A stretch of DNA of 64,000 bases from Voacanga thouarsii (Eukaryota > Streptophyta > Magnoliopsida > Gentianales > Apocynaceae), in assembly GCA_026120185.1 (NCBI GenBank), contig JANUWF010001819.1:2294001-2358000 (forward strand), read 5' to 3'. Each line of letters starts with the position of its first letter. The first letter of the stretch is position 1. Positions 9,101 through 22,326 of the stretch are shown one piece after another. Under the pieces are notes generated by a model. The model worked only from the letters and a program-made list of their open reading frames with translations, did no database searches and had not been told where the DNA came from. A program made the translations under genes and the position numbers.

Positions 9101-12100
9101 TGTTGTTTATATAGTGATCACAATCAAGATTCAACAAGAAAGGTCCATTTGTAAGAACTGCTGAGACACGAACCTGTAAGAAAGTAGCAAAGGATTATAA
9201 ATTGGAAAAACAGAATGAAGAGAAAATGAGAACAGGAGAAAAATGGCTATTAACACTTGGAAAAATATGAGTATGATTATCAATTCGTCCCACAACTTAC
9301 AAGGGCATTCATAGCACCGGCTTTCTTGTGATGTTGGAAGCCTGGACGCTTCTCACGAGAAACATAGACTAACCGTGGCAGTTCATTACCCTCACTGTCA
9401 AGACCTCCGCTTTGGCCCAAGAAAACCTGTGAATAGTAAAATAAAAAAAAAGGTGTACGATCATCACCACAAAAAGTTACAGGGGTGAATACGTCAACAG
9501 TGTAAGACAAGGCAACATCATATCAACTCAAAACAACAGACACATTCAAAGTAGATATAGTTGCACAAACAAACTTGGCCACCAATGCAATTGTAAAGGA
9601 GCTTATAGGGCCTAACGTCAACCCTTCTCAAACAACCCTATATAAATAATTCATGCATAATGGTACACAATCGTTTGCATTACTGTTACTTCCTAGTTTT
9701 GAATGTCAACCTTCTTGCATGACTCATGCATCACTCTCCTTCCCCTCTCTTGAATCATGTGTTAATTTGATTTTTTTTTTTTTTTTTTTTTTTTGGGTGG
9801 GGTGGGTGGGAGGTGTGTGTGGAGGGTTACTTGTTCCATTCATCCTTTACAGGTCCTCAACTTAGAAACTGAGTCCTGATCCCCATAAAATAGTGGAAAA
9901 ACAACATTGCAAAACTTTCTCAATTTGGAAGATACTCTTATTAGTGACTAGTGAAAAGGAAATTCCTTCAATTCTCTGAAAAGAATGTAGAATACTGATT
10001 TTTATATTGTAAAGAGATGGTCTGGCTAAATAGAATAACAAAGAGCTAAATTTACTTTGGCACCCATAAGATGAGTGACGTCAGATTGATACAGAATGAT
10101 AAGCCACAGATCAACGGTAACGCCGAGTGCAAGTACGATAGCGGTATCTGTAACTAACAAGAAGTTACCTGGATCATGCCTGGATGATCTCTGGTGTTAT
10201 TTCCAGGCCAAGGTGTGCCATCTTGCATGATCCACCCTTCCTCAGGAACTTTCTGGGCCTTGGCAACCAGGGCATTGACACGTATTTTAAACTCTTCATA
10301 TTCTCTCTGCAGCACAAGAGGCAACAAATTTTAAAACAAACTGCTAAAAGGTGAGATGACCTAATTAGTGCATCAAACAAACAGATCCAACCTTCATAGC
10401 CCTACGCTCTTTTACAAATGATGGCTGAACTTTGTCTTTCAGGTAATCAATCTTCTGAGCAAAATACCATTCTGGCGCCCTTGGCTCAATGGTGTACTTT
10501 TTGCAGAATGGAACCCATTTCCTTGCAAATTCTGCTGTTTCTGACAAAGCTTCAAATGTCAACATTGCTGCACCATCATCAGAGACATAGCAGGAAACCT
10601 TGTCAACTGGATAATCAACTGCAAGAATGGACAGCACAGTATTGGCTGTAACAAGAGGGGGCTCCTTCAGAGGGTCAACAGTACTAACAAATATGTCAAC
10701 AGCAGCTAATTGGGATGGTTCACCTTCTCGATCATATCTGTAACACATGATTGAGATTATAATTTCCCCAGGACAGAAAGCAGAATTTACACAATACAGA
10801 AAACTAAAAATGAAAATCAAGGACAAACAAAACAAAGGAGAAAAAGATGGTCCCAAAAGGGTATACAGTCTTTCTCACCTTAGAGCAAGCCTATCAAGAT
10901 ATGTTTCACGATTTACTGGAAGCCATTTAGGGAACTGATCCAAAATCCATGATATGGCAAACCAAATTTCACAAATTACAGAGATCAGCCACAGGGCAAA
11001 TGCATTGGACACGGGATTTGTTATTCGATAGTGCAAGAAAATGCAGAGAATAACAAGCCGCAGGACAATAACCAGTCTGTAAGGGTTAATCCTCGAAGAA
11101 GGAATAGAAACCTTCCTAGAAAGAGGCTGGCGAGCTTCGTCATTTCTGAATTACAAACAAAAAAGAATAAGAAAATATTTAGAAAGCCAATTTATAACAC
11201 ATTAAAGGCAACTACACAAAGTCAGAAGCCAAAGGAACACAACAACATTGAATTCTGAATAATGAAAACAAAAAAACAATTGTTCTTTGACCACTCTCAA
11301 ATTTCTTTCTGGTTTGGATCAGGACTCCTGATCTTTTGGTAAATAATTTAACTGCAAAAGGCACAAACATATTATTTCCCTTGAGCCACAAAATCATTGT
11401 CAAAAAGTAATTTCTAGCAGGAACTTACAATAGGGAATCATCCACTAACACATCTGTGCTTGCATCAATATCTCCAGCTCCTCTTTCAGAAGGAGGATGG
11501 CTAGTAGTCATTGGAATAACATTCTTCTCTTGCTTCATTTTCCACCCATCAACTCTCTCTTTCCAGGCAACATTTCCCAACCCTGGAGATCCAAACTCCC
11601 TCACAGGATCTACAACTCTTATATTAGCTGTACAAAAAAGAAATTATTCTTGAAATTGAAATTGCATGTAATAAAATCATGAATAGTATTGGGAGCATCA
11701 CAACTATCGCCCGGCTGGGGGAGGGGGGGTGGGGGGGGGGGTGTGTGTGTGTTGGTGGAGGAACATACGCGACTGATTGACATCAGTCCCATAAGGAATG
11801 CGTTTAGCACCAGCAGCATGTCCAGGAGATGCCATGGAAAGCCGCTCTGGGGATGCAGCAGACAACTCTCCGGAAACCTAGAGGACAAGTTATAACTGGT
11901 ATCAGTTCAGCTTAACAAAGGAAGAACAAAATAGCGAGACTAGAACCCCATAAACATACATCTGTTCCATTTGTGAGCAAGGGGATGTGATTGTGGGAAA
12001 CCTCCTTATCATATTTTGGTGCCACATCTTCTCCACGTCCATAAGTCATATGCCAGCTCAACATGCGCTCTGCAACTTTCTGTTTGTCATTTTGATTTTC

Positions 12101-13185
12101 TGAGTAGTGAAGATCACTTGCATCATCATCAATGTCGCCTTCTTCCTCTCCATCACCATGAATTGCAGGACTTCCTGCAGTTAAGTAAGATGAAGGATAT
12201 TGAGGGATGACAAAGTCATGCTTTCAAGTAAATTAATAGACAAAACCAAAGAATCCCCAAAATCCAGTTTGGTCAGGAATATCTGATAAATCATTTCAAA
12301 ATATACTAACAGACGTCCTTGATATGCTAAGACCATAAGTTGGTGTAATTAGATATCAGACCAAGCAATCGCACAAAAATATCCAATCAAGTCTATAATG
12401 TTTTTTTCCCCCTAATATTTTCAGCTTTTATAAAAATGAGTTTACTTAAAAGCAAGTATTGTGACTGCACATTATCATACGCCAGATGACTTTGAACAAA
12501 TTCCCATTACCACTACAAACATTTTTCTTTTGTTGAATATTTGCTCCCTGAAGTCCCATCGTATTTTCACATGCTCAGACAGCTTCCAGAAAATGAAAAA
12601 AAAAATTAAAAGAAAAAAACAACAGCAATAACCCCTTAAAATATACCTTTATGCCTTTTATATCGGGTCTTGCACTGGGGACAAGATTGATTCCCATCCT
12701 TTCTCTCATATTCATAGCAAGGCCTGCATACTGGAAATGCACAGACATTACAAGCAACAAATGGCTCCCCATCCACAGTAGTGCCAACTGTATCCCCACA
12801 GATCTGGCAGACCTGACCACCCAAGTTTTTCAAAACCTTCCCCTGCATCACCAACAATCAATACGAAACAAACTCAAAAATCCCAGAGCCATGAATTTTA
12901 TTTAAATCAAAACAACTTAGATCAGATTTACAAGTTGGTACAAGAAAAGAAACTCAGGGAAATAGAATAATCAAAAAGTTGACATTCAAGTTTTAATAGG
13001 CTAATGTCCAAAGACACTAACTGCAATGCCTTGAGAGTTCTTACTTCCCCAACAACAATCAGAAGATCAACTAAACTTTTTCAAGTTTCAAACTTTGAGA
13101 AGTATAACTTAAAAATAGTTCACTATTTTATTCTTTTTCCTTATGTAGAACAATAACTCACCTTAGTTTCTCCTTCAGGTTCCAT
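6109..13185 (-). CDS. CESA3: Cellulose synthase catalytic subunit, CESA3 class (14 exons, intact)
   Basis: A plasma-membrane glycosyltransferase (GT2) that makes beta-1,4-glucan from UDP-glucose in the primary-wall cellulose synthase complex, with CESA1- and CESA6-class partners. Exons, from the start codon: 13162-13185, 12647-12842, 11960-12174, 11769-11877, 11429-11627, 10879-11145, 10392-10737, 10169-10306, 9301-9426, 8961-9173, 8516-8780, 8062-8264, 6992-7342, 6109-6693. All joins are GT-AG and in phase, giving 3237 nt and 1078 residues, normal for the family. The N-terminal RING-like zinc finger has all eight Cys (20, 23, 39, 42, 47, 50, 62, 65). Catalytic motifs are present: DDG (390-392), DCD (557-559), TED (776-778), QVLRW (816-820). 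The C-terminus is the usual GINC. CESA3 class is judged from [29 protein letters not shown] and [17 protein letters not shown]. At exon 12/13 I chose GAG|GTAGGT with CAG|ATAGG (EIGWIYGS); a shift of four bases would give EVGW. Introns 8 and 12 are the longest, over 700 bp. Confidence 0.97.
11701..11752 (-). repeat. Poly-purine/poly-G tract in CESA3 intron 4
   Basis: On the + strand long G-runs are broken by single T or A, then (GT)n. The intron is only 141 nt (11628-11768), and on the transcribed RNA this is a C-rich stretch close to the donor. The + strand could form a G-quadruplex. Confidence 0.85.
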
Positions 13186-14330
13186 GGTCACTTATTTGCT
13201 CAAATGTGACCTGGGATTTGCACTCAAATATCAAAATCTTCAAGCCGGTAAGATGAGAATCCACATGCCAAAAGGATTGAATTGGACCCCAAAAGCAACA
13301 GAATCTCTACAAAAGCAAATATTTATGAACAAAAATCCTCCGGACAACAAATCAGATCTATATCAATGACCCATCTTAAACTGAAAAAAAAAATTCAATC
13401 TAAAAGCTGCAAGGAATCATTTAGATCACGTGCCTTCACCATCAGGTGTCCAATTTCATTAACATACATTACAAGAATCATGAAAAAGAATGCATAATTT
13501 TCAGTGATTAATTGTATCAAAATCAGAGAAAACAAACTCTTCATTCGTACGTGCGAAGTAAACCATCAGTCAATCTGAGCTCATCTACAGGACTAGATGA
13601 AAAGGCAAAAATGTCTACTTCGCCATAATCTTAAAATTAACAAATTTAAACTGGATAAGCTTTCTAAATCAATCAAAGCATACCATATTCACCTAAAAAA
13701 CAAAATAGAAACGTACCCAAAACAAATCCAACATGCGAATCATCCTTACACATGTACAAATGCCAAAACACTGAAAAAACAAGGGAAATGAGATGTATAT
13801 ACCTCAAGATCCGCACTTTATCACTCGCAATCTCCGTCCGCTCAAACTTGACCTTAATTAACCAATTATCCAACAGATCTCTCCTCAACACCTCCAATCA
13901 AGAATCAAGAAACCCAAAAGCACTTGAGAGACAACAAATCAGGACCCTACACAGAATGCAATGCTGCGAGTTACAAAATGGATATTGCCCCAAGGCAGAA
14001 GTGAGAACTCAAACCCACCAACTCTTTTTCCTCTCTCTAACACTCCAGAGAGATAAATGCGTGGCAGCTGTTATTGAAATGGCAAATATACACATGTGGG
14101 CTGTGTATGCATAGATGTGGACATATGTAATAATGGGGTGTGAGATTATAATAAAAACATTGGCTTAGAAGAGACGAAAGGGACGTGGTTGGAGCTGTTA
14201 GTGAGCAATGAGTTGTTAGTGAGCTGATGAAGGCTGACGGAGAGACTGTAACAGTCACTCCAACTCATATTCAGTCCACCGACAGAATGCCTTCCCTTTC
14301 CCCTTCTTCCTTTTTTTTTTTTTTTTTTTT
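13186..14330 (-). promoter_or_regulatory. CESA3 leader and proximal promoter, with a probable 5' UTR intron
   Basis: On the minus strand a good donor (TTGAG|GTATAT, intron starting at 13802) and acceptor (AATCCCAG|GTCAC, intron ending at 13211) would frame a leader intron of about 590 nt, leaving 25 untranslated bases before the ATG at 13185. Many plant CESA genes have such an intron. About 13980-14060 is CT/GA-rich on the two strands, as in many plant leaders. A T-run at 14310-14330 marks the change to AT-rich intergenic DNA. I could not fix the transcription start or a TATA box. Open stretches here have no recognisable domain. Confidence 0.5.
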
Positions 14331-14839
14331 AATTCCTTTTTGTGAAAAACACTAAAATATTTTCAGAAATTTTTTCTATTCCGACAAAATAATCTAGTAA
14401 ATTTTTTCAACATATTTGATTCTAGGTTTAATTAAAACTAGGTTGATGTCCTTGCATTGCACGGGTTATTATATTATTAAAATTTAATATATTAATATTA
14501 AATATATATTATTAATTAACTTAATTAATGATTTAATTAATTAAAATTTTAAAATAAATTTAGATAGTATTCAAAGAATTATACATCTCAATATATTAAT
14601 ATTAAATATATATATATATATAATATTTAAAAAATTATATATTTTAATGTATTAATTTAGATAGTATTCAATGAATCACATATTTTAATATATTAATATC
14701 AAATACATATATATTTTTATTAATTAATTTAATTAATTATGAATTTATATATAATTTTTCTTTTCTTTTAAAAAAATTATTTAGTCACGTGTCACCTTAT
14801 GATGCTTCCACGTGTTGTTATAATATGTTTCATCTTTGG

Positions 14840-14840
<1 letters not shown>

Positions 14841-14877
<37 letters not shown>
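14841..14877. repeat. (TA)n microsatellite
   Basis: An uninterrupted run of about 18 TA units in very AT-rich DNA upstream of CESA3. Confidence 0.95.
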
Positions 14878-14885
<8 letters not shown>

Positions 14886-15423
14886 TGAGTATAATTAATT
14901 TAAAATACGACACAATTATCCATCAACTAAATTAATAGTAGTGAGTAAAATATGACGAAAATTATTGATCAATTAAATTAATACTAGTGAACAAAATATT
15001 TAGACATAATGATTTTTATACCTAATAATTTTGCCTTCTCAAAATGAGTCTTTATCTCTCATCTTTGAGAATTTATTGCCTAATGTATCGGTAAATAGAT
15101 CAAATTGAAGCAAATTTGACTTTACTGGTTGTATTTTGAATTGAATTACAGTTTAAACTTTTTATCTTAATTTAATAGTCGAACTGAAACTTAATTAAAA
15201 TTAAAAATAATTTTTTATATATTTTTATTTCCATACACGTATTCAAAAGAAGATGATATAAATGTAATGTAAAATTTGTATATCATCAAATGTATGCTTT
15301 CCTTTGGCTAAGTTACTACTTACATCAGTACCATTAAATCATAAAATTCAAGTCACTTATTTTATTTATACCCATAATAAGCACCCAAAAATATCAGTAC
15401 GTGTCACGCGCTGTCGGTCAAGA

Positions 15424-15640
15424 ATTGCACATTCAAGTCATTATAATTACCCTATAAATTGCATCCAAAGTTTCTAACCAAAAAAAAAAAAAGAAAAGAA
15501 ATTGCATGCGATAAATAATTATAGAAAGTAAAAACTAAAAAAAAAAAATCATACCAAAAGACAAGACGAACAGATCTTACATACTCCCAGTTCCATGCCA
15601 TTACACTCCCGACAGGCAAACAAGTAGACGCAAATCTTAC
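15424..15640. repeat. Dispersed direct repeat, copy 1
   Basis: Shares about 215 bases with 19631-19866, including AAATTGCATCCAAAG, GAAATTGCATGCGAT, AGACAAGACGAACAGA and CTCCCAGTTCCATGCCATT in the same order and spacing. Copies differ by small indels, mostly in A-runs. No TG...CA ends or open frame, so I do not call it an LTR. Confidence 0.8.
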
Positions 15641-16602
15641 CCCACATTTCTTGAAGCTTATTTCAGATGGGTTTAGTCAATGTTACTCAGATTGAGAATG
15701 TTTTGCTAAAAAGGCCCAGTAAAACCCAGCTCATTAAGGTCAACCCAACAATTTAGGATTAGGGCTCAGATAGAAGTGGGCTCGCTGGCCAGTGGGATGA
15801 AATTCAGAAATGAGGAATAGAAAAATAGACGTATATTTTACAAAAAATAACAAATTATAGTCTTTTTTTTTGGGGGGGGGGGGGCGTGGGGGGATGGATA
15901 ACAAATTATAATCGAGCAACAGAGAATTTATTTTTTCAAAGATATAGGCACATGTTATAGATTAAAGTTGAAGGGGGAAAAAAAAAGAGGCTTGATAGCT
16001 ATGTCCTTCTTGATCTTCAATTTCCTAGAAAAGGGAAAATCATGGTTTATTTATGAATAAATTAACATTTTTCTTAAATATCGCGTAGAATATTTTCACA
16101 CTTGAAGGTCTTTTTTTCCATAATTAAATTAAGCTAGAATAGTTACACGTGGAGGATTGAAAAGAGCTTTATATATAATAAAAATAGGTTCACCTAAAGA
16201 AGAGAAAAAGAAAAAGAAAATTAAAAGAGACGATCAAGTAGCAATTCTTATCACGCGTGATGAAATAAAGTGGCCAAAGAAATAAATATATAAAACTCAA
16301 ATTACTTCCCTTCTTAGAAAATTAATCTTTAGTTTGAATTAAAAAAAAAACTGTCAAATTGCCAGATGTAAATACTGAAATTTATTAATTAATAAATCGT
16401 GATTTAAATTTATATTTGCATCTTTTTGTGTGTATATATATAGTTGTTTAAAGTAATTAAGGGTTGTATTTGAGTTGATTCAAGTCAAATCTAGAATTAA
16501 TCGAACCAAGTTTGATAATTTTCAGGTAAGGTTTGAATTTAAAGTCAAATTTGTTTATTTATTTATTCCTAAATAAATTCAAATTTAATTTAAGTCAAAT
16601 AA

Positions 16603-16830
16603 CCAAAATACCTTTTTATAATTTAAATTACCAAAAATTCTCTTTCAAAATTTGTACAGTTACTCTCGATCTCAACTTATGCATAAAAATTCAAAATTCT
16701 AAAAATAAAAACCTTTTTTATAATTCAAACAACCAAAATGCCTTTTATAATTTAAATTATCAAAATTCCTTTTTAGAATTTGTATAATTACTCATCGACC
16801 TCAATATATGAGTTACTTTAAACTTATACG
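16603..16830. repeat. Imperfect tandem duplication, about 125 bp unit
   Basis: AACCAAAATACCTTTTTATA followed by TTTAAATTA and AATTTGTACAGTTACT at 16603-16670 recurs with changes at about 16730-16800 (AACCAAAATGCCTTTTATAA, then AATTTGTATAATTACT). Confidence 0.6.
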
Positions 16831-19009
16831 TAGAAATTCAAAATTCATTTTCCATCCTTTTTCCATTTATTTAAAAAAAGTTAATGTAAATCTAAAAAAG
16901 ATTAAAATTTCATTAATAAAATAGGGCCCATTAGACTTTAATTTGTGAAAGTATACTACCTTATTGCGCCAATTATCATGTGTAATAATCAAAGATTAAA
17001 GTTTTAATTTTTAAATAAAGAGAAATATTTATTTAAATAAAGATGATGTGGAAGGGGAAAAGAAGAAACAAAGTAGAAACTACTAATGCCTTAACAAATG
17101 GAAAATTAAGAACTCTTAAATGCTACCGAAGTTGCATACAAATTGAATAAAAATATAGTATGAAAAGCAATGCACCTGCTATATATGAGAATGACTGGGA
17201 GTGGTGGTCCTTTCTTTTTTTTTTTTTAATTAAATTTCTTTTCTTGGGGATGGTATCAATTTTTTTTTTTATTTCTTTATCTCTTTCTTTTATTTTTTAT
17301 TTTTCTTTTAATTACACTTTCGATCAGACTTTACATTTTTTTAAATAAACTTTGATCATTTTTTTCAAAGGACTGTGATGGTTTTATTTATTATATATAC
17401 ATGCTTACATCATTGTAATAATTTTTTATTCGATTATATCTGAATTGATATTATTTATTTGAAAAAGTAACATGATAGAAAAAAATATATATTTGGAATT
17501 AAAAATTAAAAAATATTTATTATTAATCTGAAAATATAAAACATTGTTATATATACAAAAACAATCCCTAATATTTGTCAAGTAATGTAATAAAATATTG
17601 ATGTTGTAGAGAGATTTTTCTTTGAGTAAAACCAATAAGGAAAGTATCTACAAATTGCTTTAGGAAAAAAAAAATGAAAAATCCATGCTGGGAGAAGAAA
17701 ATAGAGATCCGGCAGCTTTCATCTGTCGCAGTAATGGTGGGCACAGAGGATTGCAACAATATTTTTGGAATTTCATGAAGGAAAGTTCTCTTTTGTCTCT
17801 ATTTTGGCCGCATAAAAGTATCAGATACGAAAATATCCATTGTCCAATTAAGCACATAATTTCTTTTTTAACTTAGCCAAAAAAAAACACAACTTCTTTT
17901 TTAAGAAATACATAATTTATTCTTGATTTTATTTCCAAAACGAGGATTTTATTTTTCCTTTTTTAGTATTCAAAAAATGAGGATTTTTTTACATGTTAAA
18001 AAAAAATCTTTATTGCATTACTACAGGGACATCCAGTATTTTATAATACTTTCAAGTTTAAAATTAAGAAATCATTTTTATTTAACTTTGTTAAATTAAA
18101 TTTTATAGTATAATATTTTTAATAAAATAATATATCAATAATAAGTAAGTCGAGATATTTTTTAACATGACAAATATTCTCAATTTTTATCCTTTAAATT
18201 TCTCTACTAAGAATCCAAACCCAAACTGACAGCGCATGGCAGACTTTTATAAGATTTTTTGTTCTTTATCATTTTGTGGTTAATAAAATATTTTTTTTCT
18301 ATAGTTCTAAAGTTTTTATGATAAATAATTACTTTTTCCTTTTTCAAAAAGCTTTTGTATCATATAGATTTTTTTTTTTCTTGTAACTTCTTTAAAATTG
18401 TGGCAAATAATTACTTTTGCCAATAGATAGCTTCATTTTTTTTATCTTATCCTTAACTTCACGTAATTCCAACTATTCTTGATTTTTTTTATATTTGACA
18501 TCTTCTTTTAAAAAGTTGAATTGATTTTGTTGGAGAATGATTTTTTTTTTTTAAGTATTAATATCTTTACTTTGTGAACTTACTAAAAAGAAAAAAGTAA
18601 CTCGAATAGATCCTACGTTAGTATAGACTCCATATTGTTCTACCTCAAAAGTATATATCTAAGTTCAAAAATAAGTTCCTCAAATTATTTCTTCATTCGG
18701 ATCTTTGATGAGAATCATCAAAGAATTTACAAAGCAAAATTGACTATTAAAAATATGGACATTAAAGAGTTTATAGTTAATTTGGAGCTTCCAGAAGCAA
18801 AATATAATTTTTTAATAGTTTTCTCATAATATTTTGTAGGGATTGATCCTTCTTGAATACAGTTTTGATCCTCCTTAATCTAATAAAGTTGCTATTTTAA
18901 TAACGAAATAATCTATTTTGAAATAATCAGAATATACCATTTTGAAAAGCAGTTTTAGAAATAGAAAAAATGTATCCTTCTCTTTGATTATCTTCAACAT
19001 AAAAAGTAG

Positions 19010-19625
19010 TGTCAAGTGCATCATCTAAACGTGATTTTTTTCATTTTTAAATATAAAAAATTAATAATAATATTGTTAATATCTGTAATTCTTTGCTTAT
19101 TTTGGTATTTTAGATGTTTAATTTCTTGTTTTAAAGTATTAATTTCTGCATACAAATATTGTAAAGAAATTACTACTTCTTCTTTTTCTTTCTTTTTAAA
19201 CTTATCAAAATTTTCTTTAAGATTATAAAGTTCTACTTGTTGATTGAGATTTAAAATCTTTTTTTTTTTTTTTACTTTAAGTAAATATTCTCTTTCAACA
19301 TTTTCGTCTTGAATATAATCTAAAAGTTCAAAAAATAATTATTTATTAACTTTTGTAATAACATTAATTTTACTTGAATTAATCATATTAATTTCTTCAT
19401 GTACAAATTCCCGTACTACTATAAGAAGAGCCATTACTTAGAGATTTACTATCAGAAGAGTTTTTTTTAATTTAAAAAATTTCTTCAATATTACTATCAT
19501 ATTCGCCTGCAGTAGAGTCAGATTCATCAAGAGGATTTGGTCTAAAATTACTTTCTTTTTGTTTTTTATTTTTGTTTATATTTATCTGCTTTATGACAAC
19601 TTTTCCCACAAAAATAGCACTTTAT
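19010..19625 (-). pseudogene. Degenerate retroelement-like fragment with zinc-knuckle-like motif and coiled-coil-like stretch
   Basis: Read on the minus strand from 19625, a CCHC-like box appears (CYFCGKSCHKADKY) whose last Cys is Tyr. It is followed by an acidic, Ser-rich stretch and then, through frame breaks, by a Lys/Glu/Leu-rich heptad-like stretch down to about 19010. A zinc knuckle followed by acidic and coiled regions is known in gag proteins and in capsids of endogenous plant pararetroviruses; I cannot decide between them. No reverse transcriptase is seen nearby. Very low certainty. Confidence 0.25.
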
Positions 19626-19630
19626 TAATT

Positions 19631-19866
19631 AGTTGCATATCCAAGTCATTATCCTTACCCTGTAAATTGCATCCAAAGTTCTAACCAAAAAAAGAAAAGA
19701 AATTGCATGCGATATATAACTATAGAAAGTAAAAACCAAAAAAAAAAAAAAAACGAAAAATCATAATAAAAGACAAGACGAACAGACTTTACTTACTCCC
19801 AGTTCCATGCCATTACACTGATGAAATCATCAACACCGATAGCCAAACAAGATGACGCAACTCTTT
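19631..19866. repeat. Dispersed direct repeat, copy 2
   Basis: Second copy of 15424-15640, in the same orientation, about 4.2 kb away. Copy 2 has an insertion of about 17 bases (around GATGAAATCATCAACACC) relative to copy 1. Confidence 0.8.
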
Positions 19867-21815
19867 TACACGCTATTCTCCTTCACATGCAGGTGGTTCG
19901 CCTCTTCACTTGCATGTACTCCATCTTTCAAAATTAAATTTAAACTATTAAAAAAATAAATATATTTTTATATATACTTTCTTAATTAATCTTTTCTATT
20001 TGAAAGATATAAGTTTTATTAACTTATAAATCTCACCATTAATCTCTAGTCAATATGAATGATGTAGTAAGTTATTCTTAATTAAATATTCTTTTATATT
20101 TTTATATTAAATTAAAATAAGAAATTAAAATTTAGATGGAGAAATTATTTTATTTTATTTTATGCACAGGAGTTTTTAGATTTTTTTCTGGCTAAAATTA
20201 GTTGTTAGATCATTACAACCTTTTTTTAGGTGGATTAGAATTTACTTGATAATAAATTTTGCAACCTTCAAATTATTATAGGTCCTAACTCTATTTACTC
20301 TACTTTTATTAGCAAATGAACTTCTATATAATCACCAACTTTCTTGACCTTCGTGCAAAAAAACAGCCATAAACTCTATAATATATGGTTTTACAACTTA
20401 ATAAAGGATTACAAATTCCTTTTATTTTTTTTATATATATGGGAATCCAAGTTTTGCTTTAATCATCTCAATTCGATAATATGATGATTGACACTAAGTG
20501 TATTAAATTGAAAATGAATTTGAATTATAAAAAACAACATATAAGGATAATGAGAAAATATGATTTTTTTTTTTTTTTGAATAAGTAGATGACAACTTTT
20601 AAAAAATAAGAATCACTTTGATTGAATTAAGAAAATTTCTTCAACTCAGTTACTGCCCAACTACAATTTCAGTCAATTAGTATAGGAAAACGAATAAAGG
20701 TTAAACTAAATGAACTAGAATTGAATGCAGATTGCAACATTTCAATTTAGTAGGTTAGCCAACTGTATCGTATCTTCCCATTGTGCAACCTTTCCCTTAG
20801 TTTAATAATAAGTCTAAATATGGCTTTAAAATAATTACACATTTTTTAAGGGAAAAAGGCAGCAATTTTATTGGAAGACTAAGATGTAAGTTGAAAAAAA
20901 ATTAGTTTGAGATGAATTTTATAAAAAATTATTAAATACTTAGAATATGTGGGATTTTAAGAGAAAGAATGTAATATGTTGTAAGTAGATGACAATTCTC
21001 GAAAAATAAAAAATATATAAAATAATAATATATTTAAATTAAATTAAAATTTTAATTTGAAATGAGATTAGAAAATCATAATTCAAATAAAACCTAAAGT
21101 CTACAAAAGAGATAGAGAGTACAAATGTAATATTTGCCAACCTCCAAGAAGTTTAGTTATGCTTTTGTCAACAAAACATTAATCTGTGACGAGATTTCTC
21201 TTTTTAAACACCTTAGACCTTCTCTCTCCTAAACCTCCAAATTAGTAGTGGCATATTGGTCGATCTGTACGATTTTAGGTCTAGTTGGGCTAATCCTAGG
21301 GACCGGCCCTTGGGCCATGCAGACCGATCCTATATTAAGGCAGTCTGGGCAAGTCTGGGCCCAAGGCCAGAAACCCTAGGCCCAACACAACTTGGGCCTT
21401 AGAAATCCTGAGCTCGACACAACTTAGGCCTTGGGACCATGAGGCCCGGCAAGCCGGTCCTGGGCCTCTCCTCTCCCTCTCTCTTTATTTTTTTCCCTTA
21501 ATTCGGTTAAAAATTTTAATGTACTTTTATTTTGTAATTTTTTATTATTACGTAAATAACATGATTGTTTAAAATCATAAAAAAACCACCTTGAAGTGGT
21601 GGAGGGTTTGGCATAGGCCCTTTTCGATTTTATTAATTAATAAAATAAATATTACATAAGAGGAGAATTTGATGCCTAAACTTCTTAAAAATATTACAAG
21701 GATTAAAATTTAAAAATAGAATAAATATCCTGAAAAAAAATTTAAATAATTATATAATATTACATATCCTAAATTCTTAATTATTCAAAATATTAAACTA
21801 ATTACTTGGCTTACC

Positions 21816-22326
21816 TCAATCTTCAAATGAGTCATTATCAATAATCCACGAATTGATCATATTATCTTTAATTGCAAACCAACTACTACTATACATTAAC
21901 ATCTCCAAAGTATGAAGGGCCAATCGAGATCTTCTTTTATCAATTGTTTGAGTGCTCTCACTAAAAACGCTTTTCAATGGCACTGTGGAGACAAGTGGCG
22001 TCAAAAGATCATGTGCCATTTTGAATAAAATTAGGTATTCTTTTACATGATTCTTCCAACAACCATAAATATTAAAATATTGTTCTTCATTTTCTACGAG
22101 AGGTTGTATTTCGTAAATTGCCATATCATTATAGATACTGGTTGATCTTCTTTGACATTTTATGATACCCCATAGATTAAATTTTGATAAAATCGAAGAG
22201 GTCGATCTTCGTGGTAGTTAAAATTAATTGCTAAATGATAATGGTGAACCTTCCCTACTTATAGTAACAAAACTAAAACCAGCAGACTTAAACTCATACA
22301 AATTATACATATCAGATAGAGTTTTA
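21816..22326 (-). pseudogene. hAT transposase, C-terminal part (dimerisation domain)
   Basis: The minus-strand frame at 22124-21816 gives the hAT C-terminal dimerisation domain: LLTPLVSTVPLKSVFSESTQ then TIDKRRSRLALHTLEMLMYS, matching the family pattern PVSTVASESAFS...GRVIDxYRSRLSPxTVEAL. It ends in an acidic tail and a stop. Between 22326 and 22124 the reading frame has stops. The rest of the protein lies 27 kb away at 49391-50900. In a working transposase this domain mediates dimerisation and completes the catalytic core. Confidence 0.85.

Larger units (their letters stand above)
14331..21242. other. AT-rich intergenic region
   Basis: No gene recognised. It contains a TA microsatellite (14841-14877), AT-rich repeated units around 14460-14760, a poly-G tract (15866-15895), a duplicated AT-rich segment (about 16603-16830), the paired 220-bp repeats at 15424 and 19631, and a weak retroelement-like fragment at about 19010-19625. 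Some open stretches (for example 17685-17876) have no domain I know. Confidence 0.6.

Noticed and set aside
13752..14114. A 120-codon open stretch upstream of CESA3
   Set aside because: It is antisense to the CESA3 leader and has no domain; best explained as low-stop leader sequence.
15424..19866. The 220-bp repeat pair as LTRs of one retrotransposon
   Set aside because: No TG...CA ends, no PBS or PPT beside them, no target duplication and no pol in between.
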